Positions 28,582-35,249 of a DNA stretch of 46,387 nt are shown piece after piece. Source of the stretch: Actinomycetota bacterium. Lineage in GTDB: Bacteria > Actinomycetota > Actinomycetes > S36-B12 > UBA10799. Position numbers and translations under genes: made by a program. The DNA is taken from the NCBI GenBank assembly GCA_963169225.1, contig CAUJDH010000004.1:1-46387 (forward strand). The letters are read 5' to 3'. How positions within the stretch are numbered: the first letter of the stretch is position 1; every line of letters begins with the position of its first letter. The notes under the pieces are model-generated. The model was given only the letters and a program-made list of their open reading frames with translations. It ran no database searches and was not told where the DNA came from.

Positions 28582-29604
28582 GTGAGTTCAGATGATTCGG
28601 CAGTTCTTGCCCACGGACTAGTTAAACGTTTTGGTGATTTCACCGCAGTCGATGGTATCGATCTTGAGGTCAAGACCGGCGAAGTTTTCGGCGTTCTTGG
28701 ACCTAACGGCGCTGGCAAAACCACGATGCTCAACATGCTGGCGACTTTGTTGCCGATTGACGAGGGATCAGCCAGCATTTTTGGGGTTGATGTTGCTAAG
28801 AATCCGCACATGATCCGGCAACTCGTTGGCGTAACCGGTCAGTATGCGTCTGTTGATGAGAACATGACCGGCGACGAGAACCTACGCCTATTCGGAATGC
28901 TGCTCGGACTCTCCTCGAAACAGGCTCGCACGACAGCTTCAGAATTGCTGGAACGCTTCGGACTTGAAGAAGCTGCTGACCGCCAGATCAAAAACTTCTC
29001 CGGTGGTATGCGTAGGCGCTTGGATCTAGCTGCTTCGTTGATTAGTCGTCCGCCTTTGATCTTCTTGGATGAGCCGACCACTGGTCTTGATCCCCGCACC
29101 CGCGGTCAGATGTGGGACACGATCCGGGACCTAGTCAAAGAGGGCGCGACGATCTTGCTGACTACGCAATACCTTGACGAGGCAGACCAACTCGCTGACC
29201 GCATTGCTGTTATTGACCACGGACTCAAGGTTGCCGAGGGCACCTCGGTCGATCTCAAGAGCCAGGTTGGCAACTCGACACTGTACTTCCGTTTGGCCGA
29301 TAAGGAACTCGTTCCGCAAGGTGCAGCAGTCGTTGAAGCCGTACTTGGTGAGACACCACAGATCACGCCAGAAGCTGCCGGCATTTCGATTGCTCTACCC
29401 GATCCCAACCGGGCAGCCGATGTGCTGATTGGGCTTCGCGAGCAGAACCTTGAGATCACTGCTGCGGAAGTTCGTCAGCCCACACTTGATGAGGTCTTCA
29501 TGGTCCTGACCGGTAAGCCGACCGACAGCGGTGACGGAGACGAGGGAGACGATGCCCGAGAAGTCGATCGCAGCGATTCGCAAGGAGGTGCTACTCGTGA
29601 GTAA
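28582..29604 (+). CDS. ABC transporter ATP-binding protein (DrrA-like)
   Basis: This 340-residue protein is the ATPase of a drug- or lipid-export ABC system. It shows Walker A GPNGAGKTT (residues 40–48), signature NFSGGMRRRLDLAASL (about 138–153), Walker B PLIFLDEPTTGLDPR (about 158–172) and TTQYLDEADQLADRIAVIDHG. The C-terminal part with the DEVFMVLTG motif is the typical DrrA ending. The acidic tail (DSGDGDEGDDAREVDRSD) is not conserved. The start is GTG 28582. The stop overlaps the permease start by eight bases, so the two are coupled. Confidence 0.95.
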   Translation: MSSDDSAVLAHGLVKRFGDFTAVDGIDLEVKTGEVFGVLGPNGAGKTTMLNMLATLLPIDEGSASIFGVDVAKNPHMIRQLVGVTGQYASVDENMTGDENLRLFGMLLGLSSKQARTTASELLERFGLEEAADRQIKNFSGGMRRRLDLAASLISRPPLIFLDEPTTGLDPRTRGQMWDTIRDLVKEGATILLTTQYLDEADQLADRIAVIDHGLKVAEGTSVDLKSQVGNSTLYFRLADKELVPQGAAVVEAVLGETPQITPEAAGISIALPDPNRAADVLIGLREQNLEITAAEVRQPTLDEVFMVLTGKPTDSGDGDEGDDAREVDRSDSQGGATRE

Positions 29605-30409
29605 CTTGATCATTCCAGCGAGCGAACGACAACTCCGCGCCCGGCCAACTCCCAAAGAAACCTTCACCGAAAGTGCCGCGATGGGATGGCGCGCACTGAT
29701 CAAGATGCGTCGCAATCCCGAGCAGTTCTTCGACGTCATCATTCAGCCGTTCCTGTTCACCGCGATGTTCGCTTACATTTTCGGTGGCGCGATCTCGGGC
29801 AGTGTGCAGGACTACTTGCCGATTGTCATCACCGGAATCCTGGTTCAGACTGCGCTGACTGCTTGTATGGCGACAGGTGTGCAGCTGCGCGAAGACATGG
29901 ACAAGGGCGTGTTCAATCGGTTCCGTTCGCTGCCGATGGCCCGCATGGCACCACTCGTTGGCCCAATGACCGCGGACGTTTTGCGCTACGCGATCGCTGC
30001 GACTTTGACCTTACTCACCGGCTTCCTCATGGGTTACCGACCCGGCGGCTGGTTCTGGGGAGTCGCAGCAGGTTGGGTGCTCGTAGTCTTCTCGGGTTGG
30101 TCGCTGTCCTGGATCTTCGCCTGGCTGGGCACCGTTGCCCGTTCTGCTCAGGCGGTTCAAGGAATCGGCATGATGATCATGTTTCCGTTGACGTTCCTAT
30201 CGAACGCCTTTGTGCCGGTCGAATCCATGCCCGGCTGGCTTCAATGGTTCGTCAACATCAACCCGGTGTCACTGGTGATCAGCGCGGTGCGCGACCTGAT
30301 GAACGACGGCGCGTTCACCATGCAGGTGGTGTGGGCGGTTGTCGGATGCATCGTAGTGATCGTGATTTTTGCACCGCTTGCCGTTAGGTCATACAGCCGC
30401 AAGGTTTAG
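29597..30409 (+). CDS. ABC-2 type permease (DrrB-like)
   Basis: The permease partner of the preceding ATPase. It has about six membrane segments, with FFDVIIQPFLFTAMFAYIFGGAI, LPIVITGILVQTALTACMATGVQLREDMDKGVFNRFRSLPM (family signature) and FLSNAFVPVESMPGWLQWFVNINPVSLVISAVRDLMNDG near the end. I place the start at GTG 29597 because the perfect AGGAGGTG ribosome site at 29583–29590 lies upstream. The frame is open farther upstream to 29531 but this lies inside the ATPase gene. With 270 residues it is normal for the family. The substrate is unknown; daunorubicin-type drugs and lipids are known cases. Confidence 0.94.
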   Translation: MSNLIIPASERQLRARPTPKETFTESAAMGWRALIKMRRNPEQFFDVIIQPFLFTAMFAYIFGGAISGSVQDYLPIVITGILVQTALTACMATGVQLREDMDKGVFNRFRSLPMARMAPLVGPMTADVLRYAIAATLTLLTGFLMGYRPGGWFWGVAAGWVLVVFSGWSLSWIFAWLGTVARSAQAVQGIGMMIMFPLTFLSNAFVPVESMPGWLQWFVNINPVSLVISAVRDLMNDGAFTMQVVWAVVGCIVVIVIFAPLAVRSYSRKV

Positions 30410-30453
30410 TTGGTCGGCGTGTTTGCGGTTTGTTGATAAGCCTGCAAGCAAGT

Positions 30454-31185
30454 TCAGTTGGTCGTTGACTTGAGTGCTTGACCAACCGCATGACCGATCA
30501 TCTCGTGCGTACGCCACGAATAGTGAATGCCATCAGGGTTCGCCGTTCCATCCATGAGCGACGGCAAAATATACCGGTCGATGGGAACTAACGTCGCATC
30601 GTTTTGCTCAACCCATTTGGCGGCGGCTGCCATGGCCGGAACATGGTGTCGGTTCGTCGGATACACCGGTGAGCTGTGCTGACCGGGAGCAAGTAACACG
30701 ACCTGGATCTCCGGATTGAAGACGCGAATCGCAGCTGTGATCCGCGCAAGGTAATGGTCGGTCGCAGGCTGTGGAAGCTGCCGCAGTCCCCCACCACTGA
30801 TCTTGATCAACTTGGGCGAGTTCTCGTGGTAGAAATCGCGCACCTTGCGCCTGAGCTTTGCCGGTCGCACATAGGGGATGCCATCGCGCAGGTAGGTCGG
30901 GATCGAAGCTGGCAAGTGATCCATACCGCCGACCGCAAGCACGAGAGCGTCCGCGCGAGGAGCAACATCACCCCACAAATAAGGGTCTTTGGTGAGTGCC
31001 CACCAAGCATCGCGGCTGGTCCAGCCAAGTCGAGCAACAAGATCAAGTTCAACCGGTTCGTCCAACTTGGTCGACCAATCCGAGGCAGCCACGTTTACCC
31101 ACAGCCGAGGTTCCGTTGGTGGGTACGGATGGTCAGGCCCGTGATAACTCAACGAGTCACCGATTACGAGCAGATTCTTGGACAC
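30454..31185 (-). CDS. octT: SGNH-type acyltransferase, OctT-like
   Basis: The protein starts LLVIGDSLSYHGP, a GDSL/SGNH nucleophile motif (Ser11), and ends with NPDGIHYSWRTHEMIG, which holds the catalytic Asp and His. The internal segments RLGWTSRDAWWALTKDP, GGMDHLPASIPTYLRDGIPYVRP and LRRKVRDFYHE follow the mycobacterial diglucosylglycerate octanoyltransferase OctT (Rv2418c) as I remember it. OctT adds an octanoyl group to diglucosylglycerate in the path to methylglucose lipopolysaccharide. In mycobacteria octT is next to degV; here leuS and the ABC genes lie between. Other SGNH hydrolase activity is possible. Confidence 0.75.
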   Translation of the reverse strand: MSKNLLVIGDSLSYHGPDHPYPPTEPRLWVNVAASDWSTKLDEPVELDLVARLGWTSRDAWWALTKDPYLWGDVAPRADALVLAVGGMDHLPASIPTYLRDGIPYVRPAKLRRKVRDFYHENSPKLIKISGGGLRQLPQPATDHYLARITAAIRVFNPEIQVVLLAPGQHSSPVYPTNRHHVPAMAAAAKWVEQNDATLVPIDRYILPSLMDGTANPDGIHYSWRTHEMIGHAVGQALKSTTN

Positions 31186-31209
31186 CAGTCAATGGTACGT
31201 TCCAGGGCA

Positions 31210-31239
31210 TTGCGCTTCGGGTCAAGTAGGTCATATAGA
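31210..31239 (+). promoter_or_regulatory. Promoter of tRNA-Ala
   Basis: TTGCGC (31210–31215), an 18-base spacer and TATAGA (31234–31239) stand 21 bases before the tRNA. The spacing and boxes fit a housekeeping sigma-factor promoter. Confidence 0.55.
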
Positions 31240-31260
31240 ATCGCATCTGCACAATAAAAT

Positions 31261-31333
31261 GGGCCTGTGGCGCAGCTGGTAGCGCATCTGCATGGCATGC
31301 AGAGGGTCAGGGGTTCGAGTCCCCTCAGGTCCA
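31261..31333 (+). tRNA. tRNA-Ala (anticodon GGC)
   Basis: The 73-base sequence folds into a full cloverleaf. The acceptor stem is GGGCCTG with CAGGTCC (one G-T pair), the D-stem GCGC/GCGC, and the anticodon stem TCTGC/GCAGA with loop ATGGCAT, which gives anticodon GGC at 31294–31296. The T-arm is AGGGG–TTCGAGT–CCCCT, with discriminator A and no encoded CCA. GGC reads GCC and GCT alanine codons. The 3' half of tRNA genes is a common integration site, and an integrase stub lies just downstream. Confidence 0.97.
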
Positions 31334-31342
31334 CTTTTTCTA

Positions 31343-31391
31343 TCCCCGCCTGACCAGGTAAAACGCCTGGAAGGCGGGGAATTTCTTTGTT
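31343..31391 (+). terminator. Terminator after tRNA-Ala
   Basis: TCCCCGCCT (31343–31351) pairs with AGGCGGGGA (31372–31380). An inner stem CCAGG/CCTGG (31354–31358 and 31366–31370) adds stability, and ATTTCTTTGTTT follows. Confidence 0.75.
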
Positions 31392-31392
31392 T

Positions 31393-31412
31393 AAGGGGAC
31401 ACCAAGGGGACA
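31393..31412. repeat. Two direct AAGGGGACA repeats (possible integrase arm sites)
   Basis: AAGGGGACA occurs at 31393–31401 and 31404–31412, an 11-base period, between tRNA-Ala and the integrase stub. Short direct repeats beside an att site are typical arm-type sites of tyrosine integrases. This identification is by position only. Confidence 0.4.
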
Positions 31413-31457
31413 GTTTCTGGCAAATAACTTGGTTTTTGGTGCCTAAAGTCTCGGGTT

Positions 31458-31637
31458 ATGGCAAGCATTGAAACCCGAACCACCTCGACTGGCGATCGCC
31501 GCTACCGCGTCAGCTGGCGTCAAAACGGGTTCAAGCGATCGCGCACCTCCACTCAACTCAAAGACGCCCGGCGCTTCCGCGATGAGGTTGACGTGGCCAG
31601 CCAATTGCTCGATGGAAGTGGCGTCATTGACGTCTAA
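31458..31637 (+). pseudogene. Truncated tyrosine integrase (N-terminal arm-binding domain only)
   Basis: An ATG at 31458 opens a 59-codon frame that ends with TAA at 31635–31637. The protein begins MASIETRTTSTGDRRYRVSW and continues RQNGFKRSRTSTQLKDARRFRDEVD. This is the N-terminal arm-DNA-binding pattern of actinobacteriophage and ICE integrases, which normally continue for about 350 more residues with the R-H-R-Y catalytic domain. None of that follows. It lies 125 bases from the 3' end of tRNA-Ala, where the integrase of a tRNA-targeted element belongs. It is most likely the stub of a decayed element, although a small independent protein cannot be excluded. Confidence 0.72.
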
Positions 31638-31715
31638 GAGACTGCCCCAATCATTCGCGGCGAGCCGCTATCCTGAGGCATAGCCGAATATGAAGGGATG
31701 GAGCCAGGAGTGGTG

Positions 31716-32198
31716 ATGGACAAGGACTTGCGCGAATTGCGTGTCTTCATGGCATCTCCGGGTGACCTTACTGATGAGCGGGATGCGCTTCGCAACCTTG
31801 AACGCCGCTTGAACGCGATGTTTCGTGGTCGAGGAGTTTGCGTCTCGATCGAGGGCTGGGAAGAGGTGCAACCTGACGCTGGGGCTCCTCAGGAACTCAT
31901 CAATCCCTTGGTGCATGACTGTGATGTCTTCGTTGGCCTTCTGAACGCGAGGTGGGGAACACCCACGGATAATGACTCCTCCGGGTTTTCTGAAGAGTTC
32001 AATATCGCCTTGAAACGTAGAAAAGAAGGTGGCTACACTCTGGCGATTGGGATGTACTTTCGTGACATCGATCCGGAACGACTGCGAGATAAGGGGCCAC
32101 AACTCCAGTCCGTACTCGCTTTCAAGGAGCGAGTGGAAACCGAGCGACTCGTGTTGCACAAGAGTTCAGCGGTGCGGATCACCTCGCTCTTGAGGTGA
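31716..32198 (+). CDS. DUF4062 domain protein (probable N-terminal part of a split gene)
   Basis: The start is ATG 31716 (MDKDLRELRVF), with AGGAG five bases upstream. The 160-residue product carries the DUF4062 pattern: RVFMASPGDLTDERDALRNLE at the N-terminus, SIEGWEEV, CDVFVGLLNARWGTP, SGFSEEFNIAL and MYFRDIDPERLRDKGPQLQSVLAFKERV. DUF4062 is a TIR-like Rossmann-type domain that is often the N-terminal effector or sensor of large conflict proteins. The last residues (SSAVRITSLLR) are unlike the family, and the other frame takes over with FSGADHLALEVMNFLLPHA. A single-base shift near 32165 would join this gene to the next. It lies in the tRNA-Ala island. Confidence 0.82.
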   Translation: MDKDLRELRVFMASPGDLTDERDALRNLERRLNAMFRGRGVCVSIEGWEEVQPDAGAPQELINPLVHDCDVFVGLLNARWGTPTDNDSSGFSEEFNIALKRRKEGGYTLAIGMYFRDIDPERLRDKGPQLQSVLAFKERVETERLVLHKSSAVRITSLLR

Positions 32199-34144
32199 TG
32201 AACTTCTTACTCCCCCACGCCTTGCGGATGGTTGACGAAGTATCTGCTAATACAGCAGATCATGACATCGGATCTTCAGGATCGACACCTGCAGACGATG
32301 AGCCCGAAGTACTGGAGTCGGCCGAAACCAAGGGTGATGCCGATGAATCGGAAGATCTGGCTAGCGAGTCGGACTCTGCCCAACTCCAGATCATCTCTTC
32401 GCTGTCTTCATTCTCGGATCTGTTCCTGGACGGCGCATCGATTGCTCTGGAAACGCGTGATCGCGTGACCTTAGTAGCGATGGCATTCGCACAAGATGCT
32501 GGAACTCTCGGCTCCCATCACGTCAACCGACTGTTCAGAAATCGCGAGAACCTCGATCTAACGCTTGGCGAAGTCAGGATTTGGTTCCGAACCTTCTTCG
32601 AGAACTACGGATTGGCTGAACGAAGCCACCGGATCGTTCCGATCTGGGGTCTCTTCGCGCCAGATAGATTGGATGACCGGTTCATCGCCGAGCTAGGAAC
32701 GTTAGCCTTGGACAACGACCCGAATGTGGTTCGAGGAACCTTGCGATTCATGACCGAACACAATATTCGTCCGAAATCATTCTGGAAATCGGATCCGGCA
32801 GAAGTAGATGACAGAAGCGAGTTTTTGGAGTCTCGGAAGGTAGCGAAGATCGCATATCGGTGGGCCGAACTGTTCGACAAGTTTCCGGGAATCGACTCAA
32901 CTCTGAACTACATGGTTACAGTCGCATCCCTAGAGGATACGGAACTCCTCACGAGGATCGCCGAGTCGGGCGTAATCGATGATAGAACCCAAAATCTGAT
33001 TTATTCCGCCATCGACATGCTGGCTGGAATCACGCAACATGCCGCCGACATCGCGCCAACTAGATATAGCGGGAACGACACATTTTCATTGCGGGACCTC
33101 GTCGTGAAATCTATTCCTCAGTTACAGGCTGAGCAACAGAACGACTTATTAACGGGAACTCATCGACAGATTGCTGTTGCCGCCGCCCTCCAGATCGTTG
33201 AGCACGAGGACATGTCAGAAGAGCAGCTCAAGACGATCTCTGAACTGGAATCTGCTGAGGTTGAGCACGCTCTTGTCGAGCGCGCGAAGCGTGATATCGA
33301 CTGTGCCGTCTTGCAGATTAAAGAACTGGCGGATCGTGACAAGTATGGATCTGCAAATATGATCAGTCGGCTAATGTCAGTGTCCCTCTCCAAGGAGGAC
33401 CTGGAAGTACTCGACCGAGAAGAGGCGCTAGACGTGCATGCATGGATGGCGCTCACTTTCCAGGATCCACATAGCTACGTCGAGGCAGCGCGCGATGTGT
33501 TGGACGACACATCGGAATGGCTCAACAAGCGCAATGCGCCACTGATGGACAAGTACGCGATGATCGCCGCTCACATGACTGCGACAGCCAAGAGCGCGGC
33601 ATGCATCGTATTGTCTCAAGCCACGGAGATTACTGACACAGACGTCGAGCGTGTTGTCAGTGAGCTTCGGCGGAATTCGTACGTGTCACGTTCATCGGCA
33701 CTCCGTGCACTTACGACAATGATTACCCGGTTGGACGCCGACCCCGAGCGTACCTTGCCAAACTTGGGGGATCTTTCGGTCCTTGACAGTTATGGATTCT
33801 CAGACGACACGGAGTTTGTGCTCGACAGCCCACTGGCAAAAATGGTGGTGCCGATTTGGGCAGCTAGTGATATTCCAACGTTGCAAGAACAAAGCCTCGC
33901 TTGGAGGCTTTGTCAGCCCGAAATGTCAGATGCAGATCTGGAGGAAGCTTTATATCTGGATAGCGAAACCCTCCGAATGGTTGCACTCGACCAATTGATG
34001 TCCCGCTGGAGTAACGAGCGACTCAAAGAATTACTGGATCGCTACAGCAAGCAAAACAGGCAGTGGTGGTACAACATTATCGCTGCGCTGGATGAGCGTC
34101 TGTACGGATTCGGTTGCCAGGAAAGCAGCGTCCCCAGTAAGTAA
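32195..34144 (+). CDS. Large alpha-helical (solenoid-like) protein, probable C-terminal part of the DUF4062 gene
   Basis: This 649-residue reading frame (GTG 32195 or ATG 32198) overlaps the stop of the DUF4062 gene. It has an acidic linker (about residues 15–65: DDEPEVLESAETKGDADESEDLASES), then a long run of amphipathic helices with Leu/Ala spacing that suggests a HEAT/ARM-like solenoid. No P-loop, nuclease, protease or membrane motif is visible. The C-terminus ends in QNRQWWYNIIAALDERLYGFG. The frame is open back to 32093, so it overlaps the previous gene by up to about 100 bases, enough for a frameshift fusion of about 810 residues. I do not recognise a family. A defence role is a guess from DUF4062 and the island setting. 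Confidence 0.7.
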   Translation: MMNFLLPHALRMVDEVSANTADHDIGSSGSTPADDEPEVLESAETKGDADESEDLASESDSAQLQIISSLSSFSDLFLDGASIALETRDRVTLVAMAFAQDAGTLGSHHVNRLFRNRENLDLTLGEVRIWFRTFFENYGLAERSHRIVPIWGLFAPDRLDDRFIAELGTLALDNDPNVVRGTLRFMTEHNIRPKSFWKSDPAEVDDRSEFLESRKVAKIAYRWAELFDKFPGIDSTLNYMVTVASLEDTELLTRIAESGVIDDRTQNLIYSAIDMLAGITQHAADIAPTRYSGNDTFSLRDLVVKSIPQLQAEQQNDLLTGTHRQIAVAAALQIVEHEDMSEEQLKTISELESAEVEHALVERAKRDIDCAVLQIKELADRDKYGSANMISRLMSVSLSKEDLEVLDREEALDVHAWMALTFQDPHSYVEAARDVLDDTSEWLNKRNAPLMDKYAMIAAHMTATAKSAACIVLSQATEITDTDVERVVSELRRNSYVSRSSALRALTTMITRLDADPERTLPNLGDLSVLDSYGFSDDTEFVLDSPLAKMVVPIWAASDIPTLQEQSLAWRLCQPEMSDADLEEALYLDSETLRMVALDQLMSRWSNERLKELLDRYSKQNRQWWYNIIAALDERLYGFGCQESSVPSK

Positions 34145-34196
34145 CTCCTCACATCCCATTGCCGCCCACCTAGTTCAGGAGGCCGCTTAGCTTGAA

Positions 34197-34367
34197 CTAG
34201 AGACTGACCGATAGGTCTTTCCACGCAGTCATCTGGCTCATCTCGCACCGTTTGGCGATCGACATGACGCTCTGGCCGTTATCGCAGGCAGCCTAAATGA
34301 CATCTATCCGGCGAGCCGTCGGAGGCGTTCGGCTACCTTCCGCCACTACCCACGAGCCGACACCCAT
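34197..34367 (-). pseudogene. Decayed helix-turn-helix coding remnant
   Basis: On the minus strand ATG 34367 opens a frame that reads MGVGSWVVAEGSRTPPTARRIDVI, meets a TAG, and continues in frame with AACDNGQSVMSIAKRCEMSQMTAWKDLSVSL before a second TAG (34197–34199). NGQSVMSIAKRCEMSQMTAW looks like the helix-turn-helix found at the end of serine resolvases or in small regulators. The interruption and short length speak for a remnant. The rest of 34145–34485 shows no other gene. Confidence 0.3.
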
Positions 34368-34485
34368 CTCGCCAACTCTCACACAGTTTCCAGCTGTTAA
34401 ACCCTTTCCCACCCATGTGTGATTGGAGTCCGCCCTGATTCGTTTTCAGTGGTCGATGTAAGCGGCTTGAACCTAGCGACTCGCA

Positions 34486-34839
34486 CTACCTCAGGTGATC
34501 CGAGCCGTGAACGAGCCAGTCGTCTACCCATTGTGCGATTTCGTCGAGGCAATCGGGCGACACTTGCCCGGCACGATCTTTGAGTCGGCTTCGACTAATT
34601 GTTCGCGGTTGCTCTGTCATCGCAAACGTGGGTTTACCTAGAGCAAGATCACCTTGCAATCTGACGTGGTTGGGCCAGTTTCGATCTACCGAAGTTCCAG
34701 GAAGAACGACAACGAGTTCCGTAACCGCATCCAAGTACTCATCGTTAGCAATGACCACAACGGGCCTACGACCTCGCTGTTCTCGACCTTGTGCTGGACT
34801 TAGTTCAGCCCACCAAACTTCCCCCGATTCAACCGTCAT
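34486..34839 (-). CDS. MazF/PemK-type toxin (endoribonuclease)
   Basis: The 117-residue protein begins MTVESGEVWWAELSPAQGREQRGRRPVVVIANDEYLD, the standard MazF fold opening. TELVVVLPGTSVDRNWPNHVRLQG and KPTFAMTEQPRTISRSRL, with the conserved threonine region, follow. MazF toxins cut single-stranded mRNA at short sequences. The ATG at 34839 overlaps the antitoxin stop by four bases (ATGA), so translation is coupled. The order antitoxin-then-toxin is the usual one. Cleavage specificity is not predictable from the sequence. Confidence 0.93.
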   Translation of the reverse strand: MTVESGEVWWAELSPAQGREQRGRRPVVVIANDEYLDAVTELVVVLPGTSVDRNWPNHVRLQGDLALGKPTFAMTEQPRTISRSRLKDRAGQVSPDCLDEIAQWVDDWLVHGSDHLR

Positions 34840-35081
34840 GCGCTAAGACCATCCTCAAGCGTCTCGTCCCAAGCCTCGGTCTCAGCGTGATAGGACTCTC
34901 GCCCCTCCGGCGTCATCTTTTGCATTGCGACTTTGGCTTGCTGAATCCGTTGCTTACGCACATGTTCCTGCAAGAGCCGCTCGATAAAGTCATTGGCGCT
35001 CACCTGTTCACTCCTTGCGGCCGCGTTGATGCGGTCTCGCACGGGTTTGCGAACTTTGATGGTCGTTACATCGGTAGCCAT
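34836..35081 (-). CDS. MazE-like/ribbon-helix-helix antitoxin
   Basis: This 81-residue protein starts MATDVTTIKVRKPVRDRINAAARSEQVSANDFIERLLQEH, a ribbon-helix-helix DNA-binding arrangement. A charged C-terminal tail (ETEAWDETLEDGLSA) should bind and block the toxin. It sits first in the pair and overlaps the toxin gene. The leader is very short, and a palindrome (35085–35103) covers the promoter, so autorepression is expected. Confidence 0.85.
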   Translation of the reverse strand: MATDVTTIKVRKPVRDRINAAARSEQVSANDFIERLLQEHVRKQRIQQAKVAMQKMTPEGRESYHAETEAWDETLEDGLSA

Positions 35082-35084
35082 ATT

Positions 35085-35103
35085 GGTATACTAATAGTAT
35101 ACC
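35085..35103. promoter_or_regulatory. Palindromic operator of the toxin–antitoxin pair
   Basis: GGTATACT–AAT–AGTATACC is a perfect 8-base inverted repeat with a three-base centre, four bases upstream of the antitoxin ATG. On the minus strand it holds TATACT (35101–35096) and TAGTAT (35093–35088), each a fair -10 box. Binding by the antitoxin would therefore block its own promoter. This is the classic layout for a ribbon-helix-helix antitoxin. Confidence 0.7.
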
Positions 35104-35154
35104 TCGCAATTAGCAATACTTTCGATCCAGAAAAGTCCCGGGTTAGAGATTGGC

Positions 35155-35242
35155 GGCGCCAGGCCCTACGCGTATGGGCCTGGTGCCATCAACCTACCCA
35201 GCTCGCCCTACTCGCACCGGAGCACCGACAGGAGCGAGCTGG
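35155..35242. repeat. Two strong inverted repeats between the toxin–antitoxin pair and the sensor operon
   Basis: 35155–35166 (GGCGCCAGGCCC) pairs with 35176–35187 with one G-U, and the loop (TACGCGTAT) is itself palindromic. CCAGCTCGC (35198–35206) pairs with GCGAGCTGG (35234–35242) across 27 bases. They lie just downstream of the minus-strand gene ending at 35250, so the first could be its terminator, but no T-run follows. Confidence 0.5.
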
Positions 35243-35249
35243 ATAATGC

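Noticed and set aside
32140-32200. Programmed -1 frameshifting in the DUF4062 gene.
   Set aside because: No slippery heptamer or strong downstream hairpin was seen; I keep it only as an open alternative to an indel.
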